This document shows positions 32,757 through 43,067 of a DNA stretch of 64,000 nucleotides, in pieces. The notes beneath the pieces were generated by a model, which saw only the letters and a program-made list of their open reading frames with translations, was not told where the DNA came from and did not search any database. Position 1 is the first letter of the stretch, and the number at the start of each line of letters is the position of its first letter. The stretch comes from Acidaminococcaceae bacterium. GTDB lineage: Bacteria; Bacillota; Negativicutes; Acidaminococcales; Acidaminococcaceae. The DNA lies in contig CALXRU010000001.1 in the NCBI GenBank assembly GCA_944390935.1, positions 80,319 to 144,318 of the forward strand. The letters run 5' to 3'. A program made the translations under genes and the position numbers.

Positions 32757-35300
32757 TTAGTTATTTGGTGTAAAAAATTTATCTTCGATAACAGCCCTTG
32801 GCATAATAAGTTCGCGCGGTTTGCTGCCCGCCGCATGGCTGATAATGCCTAATTCTTCCATGGTGTCCACCAGCCTTGCAGCCCTGGTGTAGCCAATGCG
32901 GAATTTACGCTGCAGCATGGACGACGACGCTTGTCCCGTATCCATTACAAGACGTACCGCATCTTCAAATAATTCGTCGCGGTCGTTGTCAATTCCTGCT
33001 AACTGCCCATTGCTGTTTTTATCACTTTCCAAAGCCTGTTCGGTAACTTCATTGCTGTATTCCACAGGTATCGCCTGCTCTTTGATAAAGCTTACAACCC
33101 TGTTCAGCTCGTCGTCGCTTACAAAAGCGCCCTGCACCCTCACCGGCTTGTTAACGCCAATCGGGTAGAACAGCATATCGCCCTTGCCCAAAAGTTTTTC
33201 GGCACCGCCCATATCCAGAATAGTGCGCGAATCCGTCTGCGAAGAAACCGCAAATGCTATGCGCGAAGGGATGTTTGCCTTGACAATGCCGGTAATAACG
33301 TCTACCGACGGGCGTTGCGTTGCCAGAATCAGATGAATACCGGCTGCCCTCGCCTTCTGCGCCAGACGCAGGATAGCATCCTCGACGTCTACCTTGGCAA
33401 CCATCATCAAATCTGCCAGCTCGTCGATAATGATAACGATGAACGGCATTTTTTCTTCGGCGTTTTCGTTATAGCTGTTAATGTCGCGCACATGGCTGTC
33501 GGCAAAAGCCTTATACCTGCGCTCCATTTCGGCAACCGCCCAATGCAGTGCGGAAGCAGCTTTTTTACTGTCGGTAACAACTGGCGTCAACAGCTGCGGT
33601 ATGCCATTATAGTTAGAAAGTTCTACAACCTTCGGGTCTACCAGAATAAGTTTTACATAATCGGGCGGATATTTGCACAAAAGCCCGGCAATAATGGTAT
33701 TGATGCAAACGGACTTGCCGCTGCCGGTAGAGCCTGCCACCAAAAGATGCGGCATTTTGCTTAAATCAGCCGTGATAATGTTGCCGCTGATATCCTTGCC
33801 CAGGCCAATGCACAGCTTGCCGCCGGAATGTTTTACGGCTTCGCAGTCTACCACTTCTTTAAAGAAAACAGTGTCATTTTTCAGGTTCGGCACTTCAATG
33901 CCGATAGCCGCTTTGCCCGGTATCGGCGCTTCAATACGCACGCCCGGTGCTGCCAGCTTCAAAGCAATATCGTCCGCCAGATTTACAACGGAGCTTACCT
34001 TAACGCCCGGCGCAGGTTCAAGTTCAAATCGCGTTACGGACGGGCCGCGCGTAACGGCAACTACGTTGGCACGCACTTTAAAATCTGCCAGCGTCTGTTC
34101 CAAAATGCCGCACTGGTGGCGGATGCCTTCTTCAAGGTTCCGGTCTTTGGTAACAACCGGCGTATTTAACAGAGTCAGCGGTGGGAATTTGTAACCGCTG
34201 TCTGCCGCAGGTTTTTCTGCTTCGTCTGCTTGCGGAAGTTGTTCGGCTTTTTCTTTGATTAAATCTGCCGAATCGGCAATATTCAAAGGCCTGTCAACCA
34301 AAGCTTCTTCCTGCTTTTCTTCCGGTTCGGTGTACTGTGCGGCTTTTGCTTCCGTATCGGTAAAATCAATTATTTTCTCCTTATACGGGTTTAAAAAGCT
34401 GCCGGAAGGCGGCTTGATATTGTCCGGTTCGATAAATTTTTCCACAACAGGTTTAACCTGTGGTTTTACCTTGTTGTAATCATCTTCTGCCGGTGCGGCA
34501 AAAAATACCTGCCGCGCTTTGGTTTCGATTGTTTCTTCATCCAAACCATCGTTTTGATAATCGTCAAAACTTTCTTCGTTATAATTTACAAGGTGCTCGT
34601 TAACAACAGGCTTTTTGTTTTTGCCGAACAGCTTTTTAAATGTACTCTGCTTTTCCAGCCCTTCCGTAAATTCCGAAAATTCTCCGTCGCGGTAAGGGTT
34701 GAACTGCCTGTCGCTGTTTGCAGGCCTGGCAATAGTTGCTTTAGTGCTTGCGGAAGCAGCCGCTTCTTTTCTTTCATCGCGTTTGCGCATGGAAGAAAAC
34801 GAATTTTTAATTTTCATCAGCAAAAGCTGCAAGGAAAGACGGCTTAACAAAAGAACGCTTGTCAGGCTCAACACAATCAAAATAATCAGCGCACCGGCAG
34901 TACCGGCAATTTTATGCAAAGTCCATAAAATAATGCCGCCAATAAAACCGCCGCCCTCTGGCCATGAATACGGGTCTAATTCCTGCCCGTTCGGCGTAAA
35001 TATATGGTGCGCAATGCCAAGCAGGCACAGCAGCAAAAGCACCAGCGCAAACGCCCGGCGCGAAATGCTGAACGGTCCGGAAAAGGCAATCAGGTAAATG
35101 CCGCAGATAATCAGCGTCAGCGGTGCCAGAAAAGCGCCCATGCCCAACAGGTATGCGCATATTTCCGAAAGGAAATCGCCGGTTACGCCGATAAAGGACG
35201 ACGCAACCAACAGCCCTGCCAGCACCATAACAATACCGCTGATTTTTCTGTGGCGGCCTTTATTCTTTTGTTCTTCCTGTACTTTTCTTGTTCTTGCCAA
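32757..35300 (-). CDS. ftsK: DNA translocase FtsK/SpoIIIE
   Basis: Membrane-anchored dsDNA pump that clears chromosome ends from the division septum. About 847 aa: four N-terminal membrane segments within the first ~165 residues, a variable acidic linker (~170-370), the alpha-beta motor with Walker A GSTGSGKS and Walker B IIIDELADLMM, and a C-terminal winged-helix gamma domain (SSMLQRKFRIGYTRAARLVD) that reads orienting sequences. The start is uncertain: TTG 35300 has AAGAGG eight bases upstream, while GTG 35309 directly abuts it. It follows the RNase J gene in one transcript. Confidence 0.93.
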   Translation of the reverse strand: MARTRKVQEEQKNKGRHRKISGIVMVLAGLLVASSFIGVTGDFLSEICAYLLGMGAFLAPLTLIICGIYLIAFSGPFSISRRAFALVLLLLCLLGIAHHIFTPNGQELDPYSWPEGGGFIGGIILWTLHKIAGTAGALIILIVLSLTSVLLLSRLSLQLLLMKIKNSFSSMRKRDERKEAAASASTKATIARPANSDRQFNPYRDGEFSEFTEGLEKQSTFKKLFGKNKKPVVNEHLVNYNEESFDDYQNDGLDEETIETKARQVFFAAPAEDDYNKVKPQVKPVVEKFIEPDNIKPPSGSFLNPYKEKIIDFTDTEAKAAQYTEPEEKQEEALVDRPLNIADSADLIKEKAEQLPQADEAEKPAADSGYKFPPLTLLNTPVVTKDRNLEEGIRHQCGILEQTLADFKVRANVVAVTRGPSVTRFELEPAPGVKVSSVVNLADDIALKLAAPGVRIEAPIPGKAAIGIEVPNLKNDTVFFKEVVDCEAVKHSGGKLCIGLGKDISGNIITADLSKMPHLLVAGSTGSGKSVCINTIIAGLLCKYPPDYVKLILVDPKVVELSNYNGIPQLLTPVVTDSKKAASALHWAVAEMERRYKAFADSHVRDINSYNENAEEKMPFIVIIIDELADLMMVAKVDVEDAILRLAQKARAAGIHLILATQRPSVDVITGIVKANIPSRIAFAVSSQTDSRTILDMGGAEKLLGKGDMLFYPIGVNKPVRVQGAFVSDDELNRVVSFIKEQAIPVEYSNEVTEQALESDKNSNGQLAGIDNDRDELFEDAVRLVMDTGQASSSMLQRKFRIGYTRAARLVDTMEELGIISHAAGSKPRELIMPRAVIEDKFFTPNN

Positions 35301-35324
35301 CTGCGGCACCTCTTAAAATTTATG

Positions 35325-36989
35325 TTAAACTTCCATGATAATCGGTAAAATCATCGGACGGCGGCGGGTTCTCTCGTATAAAAAGCGCCCAAGGCTGTCG
35401 CGGATTGCGCCTTTCAGCACGCTCCACTCCGTCACGTTGTTGTCGGCGCAGCGGTCCAGCGCCATTTCTACTTTTTCCTTCGCCGTTACCATCAGGTCCT
35501 CGGCTTCGCGCACGTAAACAAACCCGCGCGAAACGATATCCGGTCCGGAAACAATGCGGCAGGAATTTTTCTCAATTGTTACAACGACAATCATAATGCC
35601 GTCCTGCGAAAGCTGGCGGCGGTCGCGCAGTACGATGTTACCTACGTCGCCGACGCCAAGCCCGTCAACCAGAATCTTGCCGGCAGGCACACGCCCTGCA
35701 ATGCCGATGCTGTTGCGGGTAAGCTCAATAACAGCGCCGTTTTCGCCAATAACGATATTCTCGCGCGGCATACCCAGCGACTGTGCCAGCTGCGCATGCT
35801 TAACCAGATGGCGGTATTCGCCGTGTACCGGCATAAAGAAACGCGGACGCACAAGGTTGTGCATCATTTTAATTTCTTCCTGGCTGGCGTGGCCGGATAC
35901 ATGCACGCCGTTGCTCTTTTCGTAAATAACGTCCGCGCCCAGCTTGTAAAGGTTATCAATCGTGCGCGAAACAAGTTTTTCGTTGCCCGGAATCGGCGTT
36001 GCGGAAATAATAACCGTATCGCCCGGCATAATATCAACTTTTTTGTGGTCGTTCATCGCCATACGTGTCAGTGCGGACATAGGCTCGCCCTGGCTGCCGG
36101 TGGTGATGATAACAATCTGGCTCGGCTGGTAATTGCTGGTTTCGTCTATGTCAATCAGCACGCCTTCCGGCACTTTCAGATAGCCAAGCTCAATAGAAAT
36201 ATTAACAACATTAACCATGCTGCGGCCGATAACCGCAACTTTGCGTTTGTATCTTACCGCGCTGTCAACAATTTGCTGAATGCGGTGTACGTTGGACGAG
36301 AAAGTCGCCACAATAATACGGTTTTTGGCATAGCGGAACTCATCGTCAAAGGTCTGCCCTACCATTTTTTCGCTCGGCGTAAAGCCGGGGCGCTCAGCAT
36401 TGGTGCTGTCTGCCATTAACAGCAGCACGCCTTCGTCGCCGTATTCGGCAAAACGGTTAAATTCAGTAACCTGCCCGTCAACCGGGGTCTGGTCAAATTT
36501 AAAGTCACCCGTGTGGATAATAAGCCCGATAGGAGTACGGATAGCAAGGGCTATTGCATCAGGGATACTGTGATTGACACGGATAAAGCCAAGTTTGAAT
36601 GCACCGGCAACAACCCTGTCGCCGGGTTTGATAACATGGCAGTTTTCGGAGCTTACGCCGTTTTCCTTCAGGCGGCCCTGCAAAATGCCAAGCGTTAACG
36701 CCGTGCCGTAAACAGGCACATCAAACTGTTTCATTACATAAGGCAATGCGCCGATATGGTCTTCGTGGCCGTGCGTTAAAAAAATTGCCTTTACTTTGTC
36801 CTTATTTTCCAAAAGATAAGTTATATCAGGTATTACTAAATCAATACCAAGCATATCCTCTTCAGGGAACATTAAACCGGCATCGACAAGAATGATATCG
36901 TCGCCGTAACGGAACGCCGTCATGTTTTTGCCGATTTCGCCAAGCCCGCCGAGAGGAATGATATTTACTTTATGTTGTGTTTTACTCAA
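35325..36989 (-). CDS. rnj: Ribonuclease J
   Basis: Metallo-beta-lactamase/beta-CASP nuclease with 5'-3' exonuclease and endonuclease activity, 554 aa. The zinc site is LTHGHEDHIGALPY, with later His/Asp in HTGDFKFD and the beta-CASP segment SGHASQEE. A C-terminal domain (~residues 450-554) is the dimer/S2 domain. The start TTG 36989 has GGAGGTG nine bases upstream and gives the usual MSKTQHKVNIIPLGG N-terminus. A longer frame to 37046 has no support. The promoter lies near 37080 and carries a LexA-like palindrome over its -35. Confidence 0.93.
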   Translation of the reverse strand: MSKTQHKVNIIPLGGLGEIGKNMTAFRYGDDIILVDAGLMFPEEDMLGIDLVIPDITYLLENKDKVKAIFLTHGHEDHIGALPYVMKQFDVPVYGTALTLGILQGRLKENGVSSENCHVIKPGDRVVAGAFKLGFIRVNHSIPDAIALAIRTPIGLIIHTGDFKFDQTPVDGQVTEFNRFAEYGDEGVLLLMADSTNAERPGFTPSEKMVGQTFDDEFRYAKNRIIVATFSSNVHRIQQIVDSAVRYKRKVAVIGRSMVNVVNISIELGYLKVPEGVLIDIDETSNYQPSQIVIITTGSQGEPMSALTRMAMNDHKKVDIMPGDTVIISATPIPGNEKLVSRTIDNLYKLGADVIYEKSNGVHVSGHASQEEIKMMHNLVRPRFFMPVHGEYRHLVKHAQLAQSLGMPRENIVIGENGAVIELTRNSIGIAGRVPAGKILVDGLGVGDVGNIVLRDRRQLSQDGIMIVVVTIEKNSCRIVSGPDIVSRGFVYVREAEDLMVTAKEKVEMALDRCADNNVTEWSVLKGAIRDSLGRFLYERTRRRPMILPIIMEV

Positions 36990-37077
36990 AAAAAATACAC
37001 CTCCAAATTTATTTATTTTCCGATCAAGTATCACACACTTTAACAAGAGTCTAAGCCGTACACTTACTCTACCCTAT

Positions 37078-37112
37078 ATTATACATTAAAATCAATTTTA
37101 AAACAAATGTTT
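37078..37112 (-). promoter_or_regulatory. rnj promoter with LexA-like palindrome over the -35
   Basis: Reading the minus strand: TTGTTT (37106-37101), 17-base spacer, TATAAT (37083-37078). The palindrome AAACAAATGTTT (37101-37112) is identical to the one at the lexA promoter and covers the -35. Confidence 0.5.
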
Positions 37113-37165
37113 CCCTGCTGAAAACCATGTTTTTTGTAAATGTTTTGTGAATAAATATCTATATA

Positions 37166-37196
37166 AAGCAAAAACGCCCCAAAAGGAGCGTTTTTA
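37166..37196 (-). terminator. Intrinsic terminator after rny
   Basis: Inverted repeat AAAAACGC-CCC..GGA-GCGTTTTT just after the rny stop. The A/T arms allow it to work from the minus strand. Confidence 0.8.
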
Positions 37197-37210
37197 AAAA
37201 GTATTCAAAA

Positions 37211-38755
37211 TTATTTTGCGTAATCAACAGCGCGCGTTTCGCGGATGATAACAACTTTAATCTGACCGGGGTATTCCATTTCGGCTTCAATCTTCTTGGC
37301 TACATCGCGTGCCAGAAGCACCGCCGAAGCATCGTCAATCTGTTCCGGTTTAACCATGATGCGGATTTCCCTGCCGGCCTGTACTGCATAACATTTTTCA
37401 ACGCCATCAAACGATTCAGAAATTTCTTCCAAACGTGTCAATCGTTTCAAATAGCTTTCCAAAGTTTCCCTGCGGGCACCCGGACGTGCGGCGGAAACAG
37501 CATCGCATGCGGAAATAAGCACCGCTTCAACGCTTTTCGGCTCGGTATCGCCGTGGTGGGCTGCAATTGCATTGATAACAAGCTCGGATTCACGGTATTT
37601 TTTAGCGATTTCCACGCCAAGTTCAACGTGGGAACCTTCAACTTCGTGGTCAACGGCCTTGCCGATATCGTGCAGCAAGCCTGCGCGTTTGGCAAGATTA
37701 ACGTCAACGCCGAGTTCGGAAGCCATAATGCCTGCCAGATGCGCAACCTCAACCGAATGGTTAAGTACGTTCTGGCCATAGCTGGTACGGTATTTCAGGC
37801 GGCCGATAAGTTTAACCATTTCGGGGTGCAAACCGTGCACGCCGACGGAGAACATTGCCTGTTCGCCGGCCTCCTTAATACGCTGTTCAACTTCCTTCTG
37901 TGCTTTTTCTACCATTTCCTCAATGCGGGACGGATGGATACGCCCGTCATTGATGAGTTTTTCAAGAGCTATACGTGCAACTTCACGCCTTACAGGGTCA
38001 AACCCGGAGATAATAACAGCTTCCGGGGTATCGTCTATAATAAGATCTATACCTGTCAGTGTTTCCAGAGTCCTGATGTTTCTGCCCTCGCGGCCGATAA
38101 TGCGGCCCTTCATTTCATCGTTAGGCAGTGCCACAACAGAAACAGTGGTTTCGGCAACATGGTCCGCAGCACAACGCTGAATTGCAAGGGAAATGATTTC
38201 ACGGGCTTTTCTGTCCGCTTCATCCTTCGCCTGCTGTTCCAGCTCTTTAATCATCATGGCGGATTCATGTTTAACCTGTTCTTCAACAGACAGCAGCAAT
38301 TCTTTTTTTGCATCTTCGGTAGACAAACCGGACAGACGTTCCAGTTCGCCCAATTGTTTCTGGTATAACTCGTCCACCTTGGCCTGGCTTTCGTTAAGTT
38401 TGGTTTCTTTCAAAGCCAGATGTTCCTCTTTCTTTTCAAAGGAATCAATTTTGCGGTCAAGGTTTTCTTCTTTTTGCAGAAGCCTGCGTTCCTGACGCTG
38501 CAAATCGCTGCGGCGTTCTTTATTTTCGCGTTCCATTTCGCTGCGCAGGCGGTGGATTTCTTCCTTAGCCTCCATCAGCGCTTCTTTGCGTTTTGCTTCA
38601 CCGGTCTGTTCCGCTTCCTGAATAATGCGGATAGCAGTTTCTTCGGCGGTAGCTATTTTGCTTTCGGCAACATTTTTGCGGACAAAGTAACCTACAATGC
38701 CGCCAGCTGCGCCTGCACCGGCAATAGTTATGAACAACTCTAAAATGGTACTCAC
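37211..38755 (-). CDS. rny: Ribonuclease Y
   Basis: Membrane-anchored endoribonuclease that begins mRNA decay, 514 aa. An N-terminal membrane helix ends [12 protein letters not shown], a long coiled coil follows (~residues 30-200, Glu/Lys-rich), then a KH domain ([12 protein letters not shown]), and the HD domain with metal-binding [12 protein letters not shown]. The start is unusual: GTG 38755 directly touches the SD AAGGAG, whereas an in-frame ATT three codons later sits six bases after AAGGAGGTG. The leader carries a terminator-like hairpin. Confidence 0.92.
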   Translation of the reverse strand: MSTILELFITIAGAGAAGGIVGYFVRKNVAESKIATAEETAIRIIQEAEQTGEAKRKEALMEAKEEIHRLRSEMERENKERRSDLQRQERRLLQKEENLDRKIDSFEKKEEHLALKETKLNESQAKVDELYQKQLGELERLSGLSTEDAKKELLLSVEEQVKHESAMMIKELEQQAKDEADRKAREIISLAIQRCAADHVAETTVSVVALPNDEMKGRIIGREGRNIRTLETLTGIDLIIDDTPEAVIISGFDPVRREVARIALEKLINDGRIHPSRIEEMVEKAQKEVEQRIKEAGEQAMFSVGVHGLHPEMVKLIGRLKYRTSYGQNVLNHSVEVAHLAGIMASELGVDVNLAKRAGLLHDIGKAVDHEVEGSHVELGVEIAKKYRESELVINAIAAHHGDTEPKSVEAVLISACDAVSAARPGARRETLESYLKRLTRLEEISESFDGVEKCYAVQAGREIRIMVKPEQIDDASAVLLARDVAKKIEAEMEYPGQIKVVIIRETRAVDYAK

Positions 38756-38772
38756 CTCCTTAATAAAATTCT

Positions 38773-38804
38773 AAAAAAAATGAGGCAACCTGCTTAGTCG
38801 CCTC
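38773..38804 (-). terminator. Terminator-like hairpin in the rny leader
   Basis: On the minus strand GAGGCGAC pairs with GTTGCCTC (one mismatch), followed by ATT and T-run totalling eight T. It lies between the recX stop and rny, and downstream of the rny promoter, so it may end the recA-recX message, attenuate rny, or both. Confidence 0.65.
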
Positions 38805-38846
38805 GTGGTTAACTTTGAATCTTTATTAACACGATTGGATACTATA

Positions 38847-38875
38847 ATTTTAAATGTATTTTAAGCAAAAGTCAA
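38847..38875 (-). promoter_or_regulatory. Promoter of rny
   Basis: Minus strand: TTGACT (38875-38870), 17-base spacer, TAAAAT (38852-38847). This predicts a leader of about 85 bases holding the hairpin at 38773-38804. Confidence 0.6.
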
Positions 38876-38882
38876 GTTTGTA

Positions 38883-39416
38883 TCAATAATCGCAATTATC
38901 TTCCGCAGTAAAACTTATTTTATCAGCCATAGTTTTTTTGATTAAATCAATTGCAAAACCTCTGGCAAATAAAAACCTGCCCAAACCTGCTTTTACTTTC
39001 ATCGCGTCTTCAAAGCTGTTTATTTTTTTCTTTTTAAGGTAAGTATCCGCTGCCGCCATGCAGCGCGCCAGTTCCGCTTCTTCCTGCGCCTGCCCTGTAA
39101 CTTCGGCAATCAGCTCATCGCTGATATTACGCTTTTGCAAATCCGTTTTTAAACGCCCTTTGCCGTAATATTTTTTAGAGAGCCAACTGTCGTAAACCCG
39201 CTGGGCATAGCGTTTTTCATCCAAAAAGCCATACCCGCAAAGTTTATCAATTACCGCTTTGATATCGCTTTCGGAAACGGAGCATTTTTTTAATCTTTCC
39301 TGCATTTCCCAAATGCTGTAATCGCGGTAATTTAAAAGCGTCAGCGCATAATTATAAGCGTCTTTTTCGTTGTCGAATGTTTTATTATTCTTCCGGCTCA
39401 GCAATTTCAGCTTCAC
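38883..39416 (-). CDS. recX: RecA regulator RecX
   Basis: 177-aa all-helical regulator that limits RecA filaments. Three-helix repeats are seen ([54 protein letters not shown]). The GTG start at 39416 lies 32 bases inside the end of recA, so translation is coupled and both are in the SOS transcript. No ATG start fits better. Confidence 0.88.
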   Translation of the reverse strand: MKLKLLSRKNNKTFDNEKDAYNYALTLLNYRDYSIWEMQERLKKCSVSESDIKAVIDKLCGYGFLDEKRYAQRVYDSWLSKKYYGKGRLKTDLQKRNISDELIAEVTGQAQEEAELARCMAAADTYLKKKKINSFEDAMKVKAGLGRFLFARGFAIDLIKKTMADKISFTAEDNCDY

Positions 39417-40431
39417 CTTCCGGCGCAGTCTGTTTCGTAATAGTCATGGCGCGGATTCTGTTTTCAATCTCCTGCAAAAGTTCAGGATTATCCTTCAGAT
39501 ATTCCTTGGCTTTTTCCTTTCCTTGTCCCAAACGTACATCGCCGTAAGAATACCATGCGCCGCTCTTGGTGATTAAATCCATCTCGGTGCCGAGGTCCAC
39601 AATGCAGCCCTCGTGAGAGATGCCTTCGCCGTACATGATATCAAATTCCGCCTGTTTGAACGGAGGCGCAACTTTGTTTTTAACGATTTTAACGCGGGTA
39701 CGGCTGCCAATCATATCGTTACCGTTTTTCAGCGTTTCCACGCGGCGTACGTCCATGCGGACGGTAGCGTAGAATTTCAGCGCACGGCCGCCGGTAGTGG
39801 TTTCCGGGTTGCCGAACATAACGCCGACTTTTTCACGGATTTGGTTAATAAATACGGTTGCGCATTTGGATTTTGCAATCAAACCGGTCAGTTTGCGCAG
39901 CGCCTGGCTCATCAAACGCGCCTGCAAACCAACATGGCTGTCGCCCATTTCGCCTTCAATTTCAGCACGCGGCACCAGTGCGGCAACGGAGTCGATAACG
40001 ATAATGTCAATCGCGCCGCTGCGTACCAGTGCGTCGGCAATTTCCAGCGCCTGTTCGCCGTTATCCGGCTGGGAAATCAAAAGGTTATCAACATCAACGC
40101 CCAGACGGCGTGCATATTCAGGGTCAAGCGCATGTTCAGCGTCGATAAACGCAGCATAGCCGCCCAGCTTTTGTGCTTCTGCAATCATGTGCAGGGCAAC
40201 GGTGGTTTTACCGGAGGATTCAGGGCCGTAAATTTCAACAACCCTGCCGCGCGGAATACCGCCGACGCCAAGCGCAATATCCAGCGACAAAGCGCCCGTC
40301 GGGATTACTTCGATATTCATTTTGGTGCTGGCTTCGCCAAGCTTCATAATCGAACCTTTGCCGAAGTCCTTTTCAATCTGGCGCATGGCAAGGTCGAGGG
40401 CTCTCATTTTATCTATGTTTTCAGATGCCAT
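39385..40431 (-). CDS. recA: Recombinase RecA
   Basis: 348-aa recombinase that pairs DNA strands and activates LexA cleavage. The Walker [10 protein letters not shown], the L2 loop near [11 protein letters not shown], and an acidic C-terminal tail ending in Glu residues are present. ATG 40431 has GGAGG eight bases upstream and gives the standard N-terminus [13 protein letters not shown]. An upstream in-frame extension runs into the promoter and is rejected. recX follows with overlap. Confidence 0.97.
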   Translation of the reverse strand: MASENIDKMRALDLAMRQIEKDFGKGSIMKLGEASTKMNIEVIPTGALSLDIALGVGGIPRGRVVEIYGPESSGKTTVALHMIAEAQKLGGYAAFIDAEHALDPEYARRLGVDVDNLLISQPDNGEQALEIADALVRSGAIDIIVIDSVAALVPRAEIEGEMGDSHVGLQARLMSQALRKLTGLIAKSKCATVFINQIREKVGVMFGNPETTTGGRALKFYATVRMDVRRVETLKNGNDMIGSRTRVKIVKNKVAPPFKQAEFDIMYGEGISHEGCIVDLGTEMDLITKSGAWYSYGDVRLGQGKEKAKEYLKDNPELLQEIENRIRAMTITKQTAPEGEAEIAEPEE

Positions 40432-40470
40432 ATACAATACCTCCACAGTTGTTTCGCTCTTTCTAAAGAT

Positions 40471-40499
40471 ATTATACAAACAGTTGTTTGCTTTGTCAA
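40471..40499 (-). promoter_or_regulatory. recA promoter with LexA operator in the spacer
   Basis: Minus strand: TTGACA (40499-40494), 17-base spacer, TATAAT (40476-40471), a near-perfect promoter. The spacer holds the perfect palindrome CAAACAACTGTTTG (40477-40490), of the same form as the site in front of lexA. A second partial copy (AAACAACTGT) lies nearer the start codon. Confidence 0.8.
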
Positions 40500-40505
40500 G
40501 CAAAT

Positions 40506-41360
40506 TTATTTGACGTTCAACTGTTTCAGTTCGTCGCTGCTGATGCGGTAAATCTTATTGCAGTACTGGCAGTGTACTTCTGCGTCCGGCTGTTCGGTCA
40601 GGTAATCAATGTCGCTCTGCTTCAAAGTTGCCAGCATGTTCAGAATTTTTTCGCGCGAGCAGCTGCACTCAAATTTTACCGGCAGGCTTTCTTTAATGTC
40701 GTATTCCAAACCGCGCGCCAGTGTTTCAATAATTTTTTCCGGCGTATAGCCAAGCTCCAGCAGCTGCGTTACATACGGCGTTTTACTTACATTGTCGCCC
40801 AGTTTTTCCAGCACAGCTTCATCACAATCAGGCATGGCCTGAATAAAATAACCGCCCGCAGCCAGCACCTTACCGTCCTTATCAACCAGCACGCCCAGCG
40901 CGACGGAGGACGGAGTCTGCTCGGACATATAAAGGTAGTTGGTAATGTCGGTGGCAATTTCACCGTTGGCAAGTTCCGCATGGCCGGTAAACGATTCACC
41001 GTTCTGCAGATAGCGCGTCAGCGTAATTGTGCCTTGCCCCAGCGCGCCGCCGATATCCAGCTTGCCATCCTTCAGCGGCATAAACACATCAGGGTTGCCT
41101 ACATAGCCGCGCACGGAAGTTCCCTGCGCTTCGGCGACAACTTCGCCCATCGGGCCGTCGCCCTTAAATTTTAAGGAAATACGCTCGCCGTCCTTCATCG
41201 TAGCGGCCAGCATTAAAGCACCGCTCATGGCCCTGCCCAGTGCCGCCGTTGCCAAATGGCTGGTGTGGTGGCGGTCAGCGGCGTCCTGAACTAAATTTTT
41301 GGTGGTGATGGCGTAAATGCGCACGCCTTCAACCGTTGCAATTGTTAAAATATCTTCCAT
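40506..41360 (-). CDS. hslO: Redox-regulated chaperone Hsp33
   Basis: 284-aa holdase switched on by oxidation. The N-terminal HSP33 fold is followed by the zinc-binding Cys set CSC near residue 238 and CQYC near residue 268. This gives the CxC-x(n)-CxxC pattern that forms disulfides under oxidative stress. AAGGA lies seven bases before the ATG. It is the last gene of the riboflavin operon, 12 bases after ribH. Confidence 0.93.
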   Translation of the reverse strand: MEDILTIATVEGVRIYAITTKNLVQDAADRHHTSHLATAALGRAMSGALMLAATMKDGERISLKFKGDGPMGEVVAEAQGTSVRGYVGNPDVFMPLKDGKLDIGGALGQGTITLTRYLQNGESFTGHAELANGEIATDITNYLYMSEQTPSSVALGVLVDKDGKVLAAGGYFIQAMPDCDEAVLEKLGDNVSKTPYVTQLLELGYTPEKIIETLARGLEYDIKESLPVKFECSCSREKILNMLATLKQSDIDYLTEQPDAEVHCQYCNKIYRISSDELKQLNVK

Positions 41361-41372
41361 ACAAATTCCTTC

Positions 41373-41834
41373 TTACATTTCACGCATCAGGTTAACCATT
41401 TCGATAGCGCACATAGCGGCGTCGGCACCTTTGTTGCCGGCTTTGGTGCCAGCACGTTCAACAGCCTGTTCAATATTGTCGGTAGTTAAAACGCCAAACG
41501 CAACCGGCACTCCGGTTTCAAGACTTACATGCGCAATGCCCTTGCTTGCTTCGGCGCAGACATAATCAAAATGCGGGGTCGCGCCGCGGATTACCGCACC
41601 CACGCACACAACAGCATCGTATTTGCCGCTTTTTGCAAGTTTCTGTGCCGCCAGTGGGATTTCAAATGCGCCCGGCACCCATGCCAGAGTCAGGTCGTCG
41701 CTGTCAGCGCCGTGGCGCAGCAGGCAGTCTTCCGCACCGCCGATAAGTTTGCTGGTGATAAATTCGTTAAAACGGGAAGCTACGATAGCCACCTTCATGC
41801 CTTTTGCAGATAATTTTCCTTCTAAAACTTTCAT
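41373..41834 (-). CDS. ribH: 6,7-dimethyl-8-ribityllumazine synthase
   Basis: 153-aa penultimate enzyme of riboflavin synthesis, forming an icosahedral shell in many bacteria. Seen are [31 protein letters not shown] with the catalytic His, and [14 protein letters not shown] 41834 has GGAGG seven bases upstream; an ATG two codons earlier is too near the SD. The gene order is ribD-ribE-ribBA-ribH. Confidence 0.95.
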   Translation of the reverse strand: MKVLEGKLSAKGMKVAIVASRFNEFITSKLIGGAEDCLLRHGADSDDLTLAWVPGAFEIPLAAQKLAKSGKYDAVVCVGAVIRGATPHFDYVCAEASKGIAHVSLETGVPVAFGVLTTDNIEQAVERAGTKAGNKGADAAMCAIEMVNLMREM

Positions 41835-41849
41835 GTTCATTCCTCCAAT

Positions 41850-43058
41850 TTATTTTTCGTGTAATTTATGGCCCATTTTTTCTTCTTTAACGTCAAGGTA
41901 ATGCTCGTTGTAGCAGTTGGCTTCCATTACAATCGGCACCCTGCCGGTAACGGTAATGCCGTAGCCGGTAAGCCCCGCGCGCTTGGCGGGATTATTGGTA
42001 ATCAGGCGGATGCTGGTCAGCCCGAGGTCTGCCAGAATCTGCGCGCCAATGCCGTAATCGCGTAAATCCGGCGCAAAGCCGAGTTTGATATTGGCTTCAA
42101 CGGTATCAAGCCCCTGGTCCTGCAATGCGTAAGCACGGATTTTGTTGGCAAGGCCGATGCCGCGCCCTTCCTGACGCATATAAACAACAACGCCGCAGCC
42201 TTCTTTTTCAATCATGCGCAGCGCGGTAGCCAGCTGATCGCCGCAGTCACAGCGCAGCGAACCGAGCGCGTCACCCGTAAGGCATTCGCTGTGCACGCGC
42301 ACCATAACATCTTTTTTACCGGCGATATCGCCTTTCACGATTGCCACATGGCATTGGTTATCCAAATCATTTTCGTAAGCAATAATGCGGAAGGTGCCGT
42401 ATTTGCTCGGCAAATCCGCTTCGGCAACGCGGTGTACCATTTTTTCGTGCTTTTTGCGGTAAGCAACCAGCGAAGCCACAGTGATGAACACCAGATTATG
42501 CTCTTTGGCAAACTTAATCAGCTCCGGCGTGCGCGCCATATTGCCGTCGTCGCTCATAATCTCGCAGCAAATGCCGACCGGCGTCAAACCGGCAAGGCGG
42601 CACAAATCGGTAGTAGCTTCCGTATGGCCGGTGCGCCTTAAAACGCCGCCCACCCTGCTGCGCAGCGGGAACACATGCCCCGGACGGCGGAAATCCTTCG
42701 GCTGAGCGGCGGGGTCAGCACATTTGCGCATGGTCAGCGCGCGTTCGTAAGCCGAAATGCCGGTCGTGGTTTCCACATGGTCGATAGAAACGGAAAACGC
42801 CGTTTCGTGGTTATCGGTGTTGTTGGCAACCATCGCGCCGAATTGCAGCTTGTCCATAATCTGCGGGTCTGCCGGCATGCAAATCAGCCCGCGGGCGTAT
42901 TTTGCCATAAAGTTAACATCATCGCCGGTGCAGAACTGCGCCGCCATAATCAGGTCGCCCTCGTTCTCGCGGTCTTCGTCGTCCGTTACCAGAACCATTT
43001 TGCCGTTTTTAATCGCTTCAATGGCTTCTTCAACGGTGTTGAATTTAAAATCGTCCAT
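41850..43058 (-). CDS. ribBA: Bifunctional RibBA: DHBP synthase and GTP cyclohydrolase II
   Basis: 402 aa. The N-terminal RibB domain (residues 1-200; [25 protein letters not shown]) makes dihydroxybutanone phosphate. The C-terminal RibA domain opens GTP and binds zinc through the three Cys of [18 protein letters not shown]; it also has [15 protein letters not shown]. Both active sites look intact. AGGAGG precedes the ATG. Confidence 0.96.
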   Translation of the reverse strand: MDDFKFNTVEEAIEAIKNGKMVLVTDDEDRENEGDLIMAAQFCTGDDVNFMAKYARGLICMPADPQIMDKLQFGAMVANNTDNHETAFSVSIDHVETTTGISAYERALTMRKCADPAAQPKDFRRPGHVFPLRSRVGGVLRRTGHTEATTDLCRLAGLTPVGICCEIMSDDGNMARTPELIKFAKEHNLVFITVASLVAYRKKHEKMVHRVAEADLPSKYGTFRIIAYENDLDNQCHVAIVKGDIAGKKDVMVRVHSECLTGDALGSLRCDCGDQLATALRMIEKEGCGVVVYMRQEGRGIGLANKIRAYALQDQGLDTVEANIKLGFAPDLRDYGIGAQILADLGLTSIRLITNNPAKRAGLTGYGITVTGRVPIVMEANCYNEHYLDVKEEKMGHKLHEK

Positions 43059-43067
43059 TTTTACCTC

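Noticed and set aside
40432..40503. N-terminal extension of RecA by 24 residues
   Set aside because: It reads through the promoter and [11 protein letters not shown] at 40431 is the standard start.
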